This document shows, one piece after another, positions 1 to 8,503 of a DNA stretch of 64,000 nt; position 1 is the first letter of the stretch; each line of letters starts with the position of its first letter. Source of the stretch: Elusimicrobiota bacterium (GTDB lineage: Bacteria; Elusimicrobiota; Elusimicrobia; UBA1565); the NCBI GenBank assembly GCA_041660925.1, contig JBAZVI010000007.1, forward strand, positions 62,001 to 126,000, in the 5' to 3' direction. Both the position numbers and the translations under genes were made by a program. The notes beneath the pieces were generated by a model that was not told the DNA's origin, did not search any database, and saw only the letters and a program-made list of their open reading frames with translations.

Positions 1-1
1 C

Positions 2-1993
2 TTCGCCGCGCCCACGCAGCGCGAGGAGCCTTCCGAGCTCTCGATCGAGGTCGTCGGGGGCCGCGTCCAGTCGGTCTCCCTCATGGGGGCCGGGACCGCG
101 CCGCGGGTGCCGGTCCTGGAGGCCTGGCTGGAACCCGAACTCCTCTTCGAGCTCTCCGGCGAGCGCCGCGTCCGGCGCGAGCGGCTGGAGGCCGTCGAGG
201 TCCCCAGGACGATGGCGGACGCGGTCGTCGCCGTCGAGGACCGGCGCTTCTTCCGCCACCACGGAGTCGATCCCCGCGCGATGGCCCGCGCCGCGTTCAA
301 GAACGCCCGCGAGGGCCGCTATGCGGAGGGCGCGAGCACGCTGACCCAGCAGCTCGCCCGCAGCCTCTTCCTTTCCCCGCGCCGGACCCTGCGCCGGAAG
401 CTCCAGGAGGTCTTCATCGCGCTCTACCTGGACGCGCGCTTCCCGAAGACCGAGGTCCTGCGCATGTACCTCGACACCGTCTACTTCGGCCAGGACGGCC
501 CGGTGAGCCTGCTCGGGCTGAAGGCCGCCGCCCGCCACTTCTTCGACAAGGCCCCCGCCCGCCTCAGCCTCGGCGAGGCGGCCCTGCTCGCGGGACTGCT
601 GCGCTCCCCCTACAACTACGACCCTTTCCGCAACCCGCAGGCCGCCGCCGCCCGCCGGCGCGTCGTGCTCGCAGCCATGCGCCGGGAGGGCTTCATCGAC
701 GCCGTCCAGGAGAAGTCCGCCGACGCCGAGCCCGTCAGCGCCGCCGCGCCGCCGCGGCCGGCCCCCCGCGCCTCCGACTACTTCGTGGCCTTCGTCCAGC
801 GCCAGCTCGAACGGCGCTACGGGGACGCCGCCCTGCTCTCGCGCGGACTGAGCGTCTACACGACGCTCGACACCCGCCTGCAGGCCCTTGCCGTGCGCGC
901 GGTCCGCGGAGCGAAGCACCCCGCCGCCCTCGTCGCCCTCGACCCCCGGAGCGGGGCCGTGCGCGCGCTCGTCGGCGGGCGTGACTTCTCCCGCGAACCC
1001 TACGACCGGGCGACGCTCGCCCGCCGCCAGCCGGGCTCCGCCTTCAAGCCCTTCGTCTACGCGGCGGCGCTGACCGGCGAGGACTCCTCCGGGCCTCCGC
1101 GCTGGACGGCGGCGTCCGTCCTCCTCGACGCCCCCCGCCGCTTCCGGACCCCGACGGGGGACTGGAGCCCGCGCAACCACGAGGACCGCTATCTCGGCCG
1201 CGTCCCGGTGCGGACCGCGCTCGCGCAGTCCCTCAACCTCGCGACCCTCGATCTCGCCGAGAAGGTCGGCGTCGCGCGCCTCGCCGACACGGCGAGGCGC
1301 CTCGGCATCCGCAGCCCCCTGCGCCCGGAGCTCGGCACGGCCCTGGGCGCCTCCGAAGTCACGCTCCTCGAGCTCTCCTCCGCCTACTGCGCGTTCGCCA
1401 ACGGCGGCTTCCGCGTCGAGCCCTACGCGGTCGAGTCCGCGATGGACCCGGACGGGGAGATGCTCGAATACCACGCCCGCGCCGAGGAGCCCGTCCTGAC
1501 CCCCGAAGAGGCGTGGCTCATGACCGACCTCCTGCGCGAGGTCGTCCGCACGGGGACGGCGAAGGAGCTGCGCCGCTGGGACCTGGCCGACTCCGCGGCC
1601 GGGAAGACCGGCACGACCAACGACGGCAAGGATGCCTGGTTCGTCGGGAGCCTCCCGCGCCTCAGCGCCGGGGTCTGGACCGGCTCCGACCTCCCCACCG
1701 GGCTCGGCCTCGTCGGCGCCCGGGACGCCCTGCCGGTCTGGGCGGAGTTCATGGCCGCGGCCTCGACCGGCGCCCTGCACGAGGCCTGGCCGCGCCCGGA
1801 GGGCCTGAGCGCCGTCGAGGTGGACCCGGAGAGCGGACTACGTGTAAAATCAGGCTGTCCCTCCCGGCGCACGGAGTTCTTCCTGCCCGGGACCGAGCCC
1901 CGGAGCGAGTGCCCCCTGCACTCCGGCGGCATCTCGGGGTGGTTCCAGCGAGTCTTCAAGGGAGACGGCAAGGGGGCGGGAGCGCACCGATGA
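2..1993 (+). CDS. Class A penicillin-binding protein (PBP1b-like), 5' end outside window
   Basis: Bifunctional peptidoglycan synthase acting on lipid II at the periplasmic face. The frame is open from base 2 through the first ATG (83), and the codons before it read as the end of a PBP1b-type linker, so the gene starts upstream of the window. Numbering from that ATG, GT51 motifs are EDRRFFRHHGVD (~52) and EGASTLTQQLARSLFL (~82). The transpeptidase has SAFK (S319), SLN (383-385) and KTGT (508-511), so both active sites look intact. The C-terminal tail with paired Cys (SGCPSRR, SECPLH) is common in this class. The stop overlaps the next gene by ATGA. Confidence 0.93.
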   Translation, partial: FAAPTQREEPSELSIEVVGGRVQSVSLMGAGTAPRVPVLEAWLEPELLFELSGERRVRRERLEAVEVPRTMADAVVAVEDRRFFRHHGVDPRAMARAAFKNAREGRYAEGASTLTQQLARSLFLSPRRTLRRKLQEVFIALYLDARFPKTEVLRMYLDTVYFGQDGPVSLLGLKAAARHFFDKAPARLSLGEAALLAGLLRSPYNYDPFRNPQAAAARRRVVLAAMRREGFIDAVQEKSADAEPVSAAAPPRPAPRASDYFVAFVQRQLERRYGDAALLSRGLSVYTTLDTRLQALAVRAVRGAKHPAALVALDPRSGAVRALVGGRDFSREPYDRATLARRQPGSAFKPFVYAAALTGEDSSGPPRWTAASVLLDAPRRFRTPTGDWSPRNHEDRYLGRVPVRTALAQSLNLATLDLAEKVGVARLADTARRLGIRSPLRPELGTALGASEVTLLELSSAYCAFANGGFRVEPYAVESAMDPDGEMLEYHARAEEPVLTPEEAWLMTDLLREVVRTGTAKELRRWDLADSAAGKTGTTNDGKDAWFVGSLPRLSAGVWTGSDLPTGLGLVGARDALPVWAEFMAAASTGALHEAWPRPEGLSAVEVDPESGLRVKSGCPSRRTEFFLPGTEPRSECPLHSGGISGWFQRVFKGDGKGAGAHR

Positions 1994-2988
1994 GGCTGAT
2001 CCTGGCGACGGTCCTGCTGCTGGCGGCCTCCGGAGCGTCCGCGCAGACGCGCTTCGGCTCCAAGACCCTCGGCGTCCTCCTGGTCGGGTCTTCGAGCGGT
2101 CCGGGCTTCGCTTCCACCGTCGCCGACCTCCGAAAGGACCTCGGCACCGATGTCCCCCTCCAGGAGGCCGTCGGCGCGCCCAACGGCCGCGACCTCCAGA
2201 GGGCCATCTCCGCCCTGATCGCCGCGCGCGTCAAGCACATCGTCGTCGTCCCCTTCTACCTCCGCTCCGAGGACCCGGAGCTCCAGCAGACCCGCTACCT
2301 GCTCGGCATCCAGAAGTTCCCTTCGCAGACCTTCGTCAACGAGCGCCACGCCCACCTCTCCCAGTCCAAGGTCAAGCGCGCGGTGCCCCCGAAGGGGGTC
2401 GCGCTCGCGATGACGAGCGCGCTCGAGACCGACGAAGCCGTCTCCGACGCCATCCTCGAGCGCGTCCGCGGCCTCGGCCGGGAGCCGGAGCGGGAGGCGG
2501 TGGTCCTCGTCGCCGACGGCCCCGCCGACCTCGCGGCCCGCTCGGCCGTACGGGCGGTCGTCGAGCGCCACGCGCGCCGCGTCCGGACGACGGGCAAGTA
2601 CCGCGAGGTGAAGACGGTCGTGCTCGAAAGCGCGCCCCAATCCTCGTCGGACGCGCCGCCCGACCTCTCCAAGGGCGCTCCCCGCATGCGGCGCGACGGG
2701 GACCCCATGCAGGAGCTGCGCGAGACCGTCCGCGCGCTGAGCCGCAGCGCCAAGGTCCTCGTCGTGCAGGTGAAGCTCGAGGCCGACGGCTCCGAGCGGG
2801 GCCTGCGCCGCGCGCTGGAGGGGAGCTTCTGCCGCTTCGAGGGCAAGCCCCTGCTGCCCTCCCGGGAGCTCACCGCCTGGGCGCGCAAGCGCGTCTCCGA
2901 GGGCTTCAAGCTGCCGGACATGGTCAAGTTCCGCGACGACGGGCAGGCGCCGGAGGGCGCGGAGCGCAAGCGCCTCATCCTCCACTGA
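1990..2988 (+). CDS. Exported CbiX/sirohydrochlorin chelatase-like protein
   Basis: 332 aa. A clear Sec signal peptide (about residues 1-20, ending ASA) precedes a segment resembling CbiX/SirB chelatases: a beta strand GVLLVGSSSGPGF near 27, then a helix and strand AARVKHIVVVPFYL near 90. A second similar half (VVLVADGP near 170, AKVLVVQVKL near 255) suggests two tandem domains, as in long-form CbiX. Known family members insert metal into tetrapyrroles in the cytoplasm, so a signal peptide is unexpected. Start is the ATG overlapping the PBP stop. Family assignment is moderate; substrate and metal are unknown. Confidence 0.6.
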   Translation: MRLILATVLLLAASGASAQTRFGSKTLGVLLVGSSSGPGFASTVADLRKDLGTDVPLQEAVGAPNGRDLQRAISALIAARVKHIVVVPFYLRSEDPELQQTRYLLGIQKFPSQTFVNERHAHLSQSKVKRAVPPKGVALAMTSALETDEAVSDAILERVRGLGREPEREAVVLVADGPADLAARSAVRAVVERHARRVRTTGKYREVKTVVLESAPQSSSDAPPDLSKGAPRMRRDGDPMQELRETVRALSRSAKVLVVQVKLEADGSERGLRRALEGSFCRFEGKPLLPSRELTAWARKRVSEGFKLPDMVKFRDDGQAPEGAERKRLILH

Positions 2989-3053
2989 GGCCGGTCAAAA
3001 GTTTCTAGAATACCCCCACGGGATGCGGAGCATCCCGTGCCAAGGAGAAAGGG

Positions 3054-3764
3054 ATGAAAGAGATCAAGGCGCTCGACAAGGGCTTCGTCCGGCTCGTCGA
3101 GGCGATGGCCAGCGACGAAGGCGTGGTCCGCGCCGCGCGCGTATCCTACGCGGGCACGACCAAGGGCGAGGCGAAGGACCGCGAACTCATCACCTACCTC
3201 CTCAAGCATCAGCACCTCACCCCCTTCGAGCACGCGGTCTTCAAGTTCCACGTCAAGTGCCCCATCTTCGTGGCCCGGCAGTGGTTCCGCCACCGCTGGT
3301 CCTCCTACAACGAGATCAGCTTCCGCTACACCGAGACCTCCGAGGAGTTCTACGTCCCCGAGCGCTGGCGCGCGCAGGACCGGAAGAACCGGCAGGGCTC
3401 CGTGGCCGCCGACCTCGACGACGCCGCCCTCACGCGCACGTACCGAGAGTCCCTCGAGCAGTCCTACCGCGCCTACAAGGACCTCATCGACGCCGGGGTC
3501 GCCCGGGAGATGGCCCGCATGGCCCTGCCCGTCGCCCTCTACACCGAGTTCTTCTGGACCGTCAACGCCCGCAGCCTCATCAACTACCTCTCGCTGCGCG
3601 CCGACGCGCACGCGCAGATCGAGATCCAGGCCTACGCGGAGGCCCTCGCGGCCTTCTTCGAGCAGCTCATGCCCTGGACCTACGAGGCCTTCCTTCAGAA
3701 CCTCTGGAAGGGCGAGAACGCCAAGTTCGCGGCGAGAAAGGAGAAGGCTTGCGCGAAGCACTGA
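3054..3764 (+). CDS. thyX: Flavin-dependent thymidylate synthase ThyX
   Basis: 236 aa. Makes dTMP from dUMP using FAD, NADPH and methylenetetrahydrofolate in the cytoplasm. The diagnostic ThyX signature RHRWSSYNEISFRY lies at residues 79-92 and the length is typical. An AGGAGAAAGGG Shine-Dalgarno sits just before the ATG, and a TAGAAT -10-like box lies about 45 nt upstream. The 3' end overlaps the next gene's TTG start by 16 nt. No thyA is seen in this window. Confidence 0.96.
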   Translation: MKEIKALDKGFVRLVEAMASDEGVVRAARVSYAGTTKGEAKDRELITYLLKHQHLTPFEHAVFKFHVKCPIFVARQWFRHRWSSYNEISFRYTETSEEFYVPERWRAQDRKNRQGSVAADLDDAALTRTYRESLEQSYRAYKDLIDAGVAREMARMALPVALYTEFFWTVNARSLINYLSLRADAHAQIEIQAYAEALAAFFEQLMPWTYEAFLQNLWKGENAKFAARKEKACAKH

Positions 3765-4756
3765 CGCTCCTCGTCCTCTGGACGGTCCTCGCCGCGCCGG
3801 CCGCCGCCCAGCAGGTCGGCGAGCTGCGCCGCGGCCCCCTGCGCGCCGTGGTACGCGTACGGGGCACGGTCTCCGCCGAGGAGCTCCTGCGCCTGAATGC
3901 GCCCATCGACGGCCGCGTCGAGGAGATCCTCGTCTCTTCCGGGACCTGGGTCGAGCCGAAGACCGACCTCGCCCGCATGCTCTCCCGCGAGATGGCGGCG
4001 ATGAAGGACAGCCAGGGCTCCATCTCGGAGCAGATCATGCAGGACCGCTGGGGAAAGACCTACCGCCCCAACGCCGTGAACTGCCCCGTCCGCTGCTACG
4101 TCACCCGCGTCTTCGCGCGGCCGAAGACCGTCGTCCCCTCCGGGACCGCGCTCGTCGAGGCCGCCCGCAAGCTGCGCCTTCTCGGACACGTCCGGCCCGG
4201 CGACATGGCCTTCGTGCGCAAGGGGCAGCTCATCGATTTCTGGGACCCTCGCCGTCCCTCGCGCCGCCTCCAGGCGCGCGTCGAGGACGTCCGCTTCGAC
4301 GTCGCGGGGCAGAAGGTGGCCCCCGGCGGAAGCGTCACGGCGCTCCTCGAGTACGGCTACGCGCTCGAGCCGGGGACGAGCTGGGAGGGAGAGATCGTCA
4401 CCCAGGAGCGTGCCGACGCGCTGCGCGTGCCCACCGGAGCGCTCATCCGCTTCGGCGACGAACTCTTCCTTCCCGTGCGCGTATCGACCGGGATCACCAC
4501 GTACGAAGCGACCGAGATCACCGGCGGGGCGTCCGACCGCCAGCGCTTCCTCATCCTCGACCCCTCCAAGATCGGGGACGCGAAGGCCTATGAGCCGGCG
4601 CCGACGAAGCCGAGGAGCCGCCGCGCGGCCCCCCGGGCCGAGCGGCGCCCGGACGAGGACGCCGAGCCCGAGGCCTCCTCCGGGGGCCCCGAGAGCGGGA
4701 ACGCCGACATCGTCGAGTCCGGCAACGACTACCCGAGCGACTACGATCACGAATAG
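3749..4756 (+). CDS. HlyD/membrane-fusion-like periplasmic protein
   Basis: 335 aa with a TTG start chosen because AAGGAGAAGG lies just upstream and the next residues (REALTLLVLWTVLAAPAAAQ) form a signal peptide. Residues ~30-60 (RGTVSAEELLRLNAPIDGRVEEILVSSGTWVEPKTDLARM) read like the barrel-sandwich half of a periplasmic adaptor, with a long insert and a beta-barrel segment (~170-260) before an acidic, disordered tail. It overlaps thyX and has no efflux pump partner beside it. Adaptor-like fold is an inference; transport substrate unknown. Confidence 0.55.
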   Translation: MREALTLLVLWTVLAAPAAAQQVGELRRGPLRAVVRVRGTVSAEELLRLNAPIDGRVEEILVSSGTWVEPKTDLARMLSREMAAMKDSQGSISEQIMQDRWGKTYRPNAVNCPVRCYVTRVFARPKTVVPSGTALVEAARKLRLLGHVRPGDMAFVRKGQLIDFWDPRRPSRRLQARVEDVRFDVAGQKVAPGGSVTALLEYGYALEPGTSWEGEIVTQERADALRVPTGALIRFGDELFLPVRVSTGITTYEATEITGGASDRQRFLILDPSKIGDAKAYEPAPTKPRSRRAAPRAERRPDEDAEPEASSGGPESGNADIVESGNDYPSDYDHE

Positions 4757-4769
4757 CCGGGAAATCCGG

Positions 4770-4782
4770 TAGGATTTCACGA
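4770..4782 (+). promoter_or_regulatory. -10 box of a likely leaderless promoter for the GH57 gene
   Basis: TAGGAT at 4770-4775 is followed by only 7 nt before the GTG start at 4783, and there is no Shine-Dalgarno. The usual distance from -10 to transcription start would put the first base at or next to the start codon. No good -35 is visible. Confidence 0.4.
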
Positions 4783-7101
4783 GTGAAGAACAAGCTGGTC
4801 GCGCTGCATCTGCACTTCGACCTCCCCCCCTGCGACGACCCCTGGCTCGAGCGCGTCGACGCGGATCCCTCCGCGCTCCCGTTCCGGGACGCCCACGAGC
4901 GCTTCTATCACACCGTCGTCGGCCCCCTGCTCGAGGCCTCCCTGCGCGACGAGGACGGACGGCCCCGCGCGAGCGCGAACGTCCTCGAGCGGGTCTCCTT
5001 CAGCTTCGCCCCCTCCCTGCTCGCCTGGCTCGAGCGCGAGCAGCCCCGCGCCTACGCCCTCGTCCTCGCGGCCGACCGTTCGGCGCGCCGGCGCGGCCGC
5101 GGAGGGGCCCTCGCCTGTCCGCACCCCTCCTTGATCCTCCCGCTCGCCTCGCCGGAGGAGCGCCGCGCCGCGCTCGCCTGGGGACTCGCCGACTTCCGGC
5201 GCCGCTTCCGGCGGGAGCCCGAAGCCTGCTGGCTCCCGGAAGGAGCCGCGGACGCGGGAACCCTCGAGCTTCTCGCGGAAACGGGCCTGCGCTTCGCCCT
5301 CCTCGACCCCTCGCTTCTCGAGAAGGTCCGCCCCATCGGCGGCCGGGCCTGGCAGCTCGTCGACGGAGCCCGCTTCGAGCCGCGCCGTCCCTACCGCTGG
5401 AGCGGGGGCGGGAAGACCCTGACCGTCCTCTTCCGCGACGCGCGGCTCTCCGCGTCGGCCGCCTCCGGACGCCTGGCGGCCGGCGGGGCCCGCGCCCTCG
5501 CGCGCCGGCTCGTCGACGGCTTCCGGGTCAACGACGCCTCCGAGACGATGCTCGTCGCCGCCCCGGCCGAGGCGTTCTCCGGCGACCGGGGAGGAGAACG
5601 GGCGCTCGCGGAGGCCCTCGACCTGCTCGCGCGGGAGACCGCCTTCGCCTTCGCCTCGCCCTCGCGGGCCCTCGACCTCTTCCCTCCTCCCGAGGAGGCC
5701 GCTCTGCGCCTGCCCGGCGCCTCCGCCTGCGCGCACGGCCTCGCGCGCTGGGGCGGACCGGGCGTCTGCCCCTGCCCGGGGGCGCTCGCGCCCCATTCCC
5801 GCCGGTCCCTCTCCTGGCGGCCGGCCCTGCGCGAGGCGCTCGCGGCGTTCGCCTCCGACCTCGACCGCGCCCTGGCTCCGTCCTCCGCAGCGCTCTTCGC
5901 CGACCCGGCGGCGGCACGCGCCGCCTGGCTCGACGAGGGTCCGGCGCCGGACGCCCGCGCCGTACAGCGCCACCTCGACGCCCATACCCGCGCGCACGCC
6001 TCCCCGGAGGAGGCGCGTCGCGCGCTGCGCCTGCTCGAGGCCTGGCGCATGCGCCTGGAGGCCTTCTCCTTCTGGACCTGGGAGTCGCCGACTCCGGCGG
6101 AGGGGCCGGCCCTCAGGGCCCTGCGCTGCGCCGCGCGCGCCGCTCTCCTCTCCGAGCGCGAGACCGGCGACGAGGGCCCGCGCACGCGGCTCGCGGCCGC
6201 CCTGCGCGCCCTCCCCGGAAGCGCCGAGCGCGGCGGCCCCGCCGGGACCTTCGAGCGCGAGTTCCGCGAGCAGTCGGAGGGCCCCCGGCGCTGGGCCGCG
6301 CACGCCGCGACGCTCGAGCACCTCACGGGCGCCCTCGGCTTCCCCCGCGCCCTCCCGGAGAGCTCCGTCTACGACCTCGAGACGGAGGTCCTGCTCCGGC
6401 GCACGGCGGAGGGACGGCGCGGAGAGCTCCGCTCGGTCTCGGTGCTGCGCCTGCGCCTGCGCGACCGCCGCCTGCGCGAGAACACGCGCTGCTTCGCCGC
6501 CGTGACGCACGCCGGCCGGCTCGCGCTCGACGTGCGCCTGCGCGAGGGCTTCGCTCCGCGCGACGCGGAAGCCGCGGCCGCGCTCGCGAACGCCTTCCTG
6601 GAAGCCGACGGCTCCGACTATGAGGCCCTCGCCTCCAACGTCTTCGGCCCCGGCCGTCTCGGCATCGACGCCCTCCTCTCCGGCGAGCGCCGGCGAGCCG
6701 TGCTGGAGCTCTCTCCCCCGGCGGGCGGACGCGGGCGCGCGCTCGGCGCCTGGACGGCCGCCCTGCGCGCCTCCCTCGGCGGAGGAGACCCCCTGGAGCT
6801 CCTGCGCGCCGCCGCGGAGGCGGCGCGCTGCGGTGTCGGCGCCGACGCGCTCCCCGACGCCGCCCATGCCCGCGCGCTCGTGCTGCGGGCCGCCGAAGAC
6901 CTCTCGCGGGAGCCCTCCGTCCCGCGCGCGGACGCCCTGCTGGGCCTGCTGCGCGCCGCCGGAGAGGCCGGACTCTCCCTGCCGCTGCGCGCGCTGCAGG
7001 CCCGGGCCCTCGAAGGACTCCAGGGCGTCGGACCTTCGGGAGACGCCCTCGCCGCCGAACTCGGACTCTCCCGCAGCGCCCTGATGAAGGAGCCCCTATG
7101 A
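4783..7101 (+). CDS. GH57-family glycoside hydrolase (DUF3536 type)
   Basis: 772 aa, no signal peptide, so probably cytoplasmic alpha-glucan metabolism. The N-terminus has the GH57-type ALHLHFDLPP (7-16) and SFSFAPSLLAWLE (~73), followed by a WLPEG motif with E153, which is characteristic of the family's barrel. The C-terminal half is Ala/Arg-rich and matches the layout of long GH57 proteins with a DUF3536 domain. GTG is the only reasonable start: the segment before it is the promoter-like TAGGAT. The stop overlaps phoH by ATGA. The sugar substrate cannot be read from sequence. Confidence 0.7.
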   Translation: MKNKLVALHLHFDLPPCDDPWLERVDADPSALPFRDAHERFYHTVVGPLLEASLRDEDGRPRASANVLERVSFSFAPSLLAWLEREQPRAYALVLAADRSARRRGRGGALACPHPSLILPLASPEERRAALAWGLADFRRRFRREPEACWLPEGAADAGTLELLAETGLRFALLDPSLLEKVRPIGGRAWQLVDGARFEPRRPYRWSGGGKTLTVLFRDARLSASAASGRLAAGGARALARRLVDGFRVNDASETMLVAAPAEAFSGDRGGERALAEALDLLARETAFAFASPSRALDLFPPPEEAALRLPGASACAHGLARWGGPGVCPCPGALAPHSRRSLSWRPALREALAAFASDLDRALAPSSAALFADPAAARAAWLDEGPAPDARAVQRHLDAHTRAHASPEEARRALRLLEAWRMRLEAFSFWTWESPTPAEGPALRALRCAARAALLSERETGDEGPRTRLAAALRALPGSAERGGPAGTFEREFREQSEGPRRWAAHAATLEHLTGALGFPRALPESSVYDLETEVLLRRTAEGRRGELRSVSVLRLRLRDRRLRENTRCFAAVTHAGRLALDVRLREGFAPRDAEAAAALANAFLEADGSDYEALASNVFGPGRLGIDALLSGERRRAVLELSPPAGGRGRALGAWTAALRASLGGGDPLELLRAAAEAARCGVGADALPDAAHARALVLRAAEDLSREPSVPRADALLGLLRAAGEAGLSLPLRALQARALEGLQGVGPSGDALAAELGLSRSALMKEPL

Positions 7102-8048
7102 TCACGAAGAAGATCCGCCTGGAAGGAGAGAAGGAGGCCGTGCTGCTCCTCGGAGAGCAGGACGCGCACCTGCGCCGCCTCGAGAAGGAGTACGACGTCG
7201 AGATCTACGTCCGCCACGACGCCGAGTCTCACGGCCTGCAGGTGACCCTGCGCGGCGTCGCCGGGCGGGTCCAGAAGGCGCACAAGCGCTTGCTGGAGCG
7301 CCTCGAGCGCGTGCGGCGCGGACAGTCGCTCGAGGAGGAGCCGCTCCCCGCGCTCCCGGCCCCCGCGGGAGAAGCCGTGCCCGCGGACGCGGTGCTCGTG
7401 ACCGCGTACGGCAAGGTCATCCGCCCCAAGTCCCCCCGGCAGAAGGACTACTGCGACGCCATCCTCTCCGGCGACCTCGCCTTCGGCATCGGGCCCGCGG
7501 GGACCGGGAAGACCTATCTCGCCGTGGCCGCCGCGGTCCGCGCCCTCAAGTCGCGGGAGGTCTCGCGGATCGTCCTCACGCGCCCCGTCGTCGAGGCCGG
7601 CGAGAAGCTCGGCTTCCTGCCCGGAGACCTCTACGAGAAGGTGCACCCCTACCTCAAGCCGCTCTACGACGCCTTCTACGGGATCATCGGACCCGACAAG
7701 TTCCGACTCTGGCGCGGCGACGAGATCATCGAGATCGTCCCGCTCGCCTACATGCGCGGGCGCACGCTCGAGAACGCCTTCATCATCCTCGACGAGGCCC
7801 AGAACACGACGGTCGAGCAGATGAAGATGTTCCTCACCCGCATGGGCACCGGCTCGCGCGTCGTCGTGACGGGCGACGTCACGCAGGTGGACCTCGTCAC
7901 CGGCCGCTCCGGCCTCGTCCTCATCGAGGGCATCCTACGCGGCGTGGAAGGAGTGAGCTTCACGCACTTCCTGGAAGAGGACGTCGTGCGTCATCCGCTC
8001 GTCAAGAAGATCATCCGCGCGTTCGATCATTGGGAGAAGAAGAAATGA
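7098..8048 (+). CDS. phoH: PhoH-family ATPase
   Basis: 316 aa. N-terminal KH-like RNA-binding segment (1-75), then a P-loop ATPase with Walker A GPAGTGKT (132-139) and Walker B IILDEAQN. PhoH proteins are cytoplasmic ATPases tied to RNA metabolism and are usually encoded next to ybeY, as here. Coupled to the gene before and to ybeY after by ATGA overlaps, so the three are very likely co-transcribed. Confidence 0.93.
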   Translation: MITKKIRLEGEKEAVLLLGEQDAHLRRLEKEYDVEIYVRHDAESHGLQVTLRGVAGRVQKAHKRLLERLERVRRGQSLEEEPLPALPAPAGEAVPADAVLVTAYGKVIRPKSPRQKDYCDAILSGDLAFGIGPAGTGKTYLAVAAAVRALKSREVSRIVLTRPVVEAGEKLGFLPGDLYEKVHPYLKPLYDAFYGIIGPDKFRLWRGDEIIEIVPLAYMRGRTLENAFIILDEAQNTTVEQMKMFLTRMGTGSRVVVTGDVTQVDLVTGRSGLVLIEGILRGVEGVSFTHFLEEDVVRHPLVKKIIRAFDHWEKKK

Positions 8049-8503
8049 ACATCCTCCTCTTCGGCCGCGTCCCCCGAAGCCCCTCCATGCGCCGCCTCCT
8101 GCTCGCCGCCGCACGCGCGGGTCTCGGGCCCCTGGCGCGGCGCCGCGGGGAGCTCTGCGTCGTGTTCTGTCCCGACGCCGAGATGCGGAGGCTCAACCGG
8201 GCGCACCTGGGAAGGAACCGCACGACCGACGTCATCGCCTTCCTCTATCCGCCCCAGAAGGGCGTTCCGCACGGGGAGACGCTCCCCTTCGGGGACGTCT
8301 ACGTCGGCTCGGACGCCGCGCGCCGCCAGGGCGCGGAGCTCGGGCACGGTCCCCTCGAGGAGCTCCTCACCCTCGTCGCCCACGGGACCCTGCACCTCGC
8401 CGGCTACGACGATCTGCGCCCGGCGGACAAGAAGCGCATGTTCGCCCGCCAGAGCCGCATCGTCGCGCGCGTGCTGAAGAATGTCCAAGCGAAGACCCGT
8501 TAA
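8045..8503 (+). CDS. ybeY: Endoribonuclease YbeY, with altered third zinc ligand
   Basis: 152 aa. Single-strand RNase for 16S rRNA 3'-end maturation and ribosome quality control. The conserved LNRAHLGRNRTTDVIAF segment (RNA-binding Arg and TDV) is present. The metal site normally reads HGxLHLxGYDH; here it is HGTLHLAGYDD, so the third His is replaced by Asp. Start is the ATG overlapping the phoH stop (ATGA). Position after phoH is the standard order. Confidence 0.88.
   Translation: MNILLFGRVPRSPSMRRLLLAAARAGLGPLARRRGELCVVFCPDAEMRRLNRAHLGRNRTTDVIAFLYPPQKGVPHGETLPFGDVYVGSDAARRQGAELGHGPLEELLTLVAHGTLHLAGYDDLRPADKKRMFARQSRIVARVLKNVQAKTR

Noticed and set aside
83..1993. ATG at 83 as the true start of the PBP
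   Set aside because: The frame is open from base 2 and the preceding residues fit the family's N-terminal region; no ribosome site is seen before 83.
4777..6867. Long open frame antisense to the GH57 gene (about 700 codons)
   Set aside because: GC-rich third-position bias leaves the opposite strand open; composition is Gly/Arg/Glu-rich with no motif, and the plus-strand frame has clear GH57 motifs.
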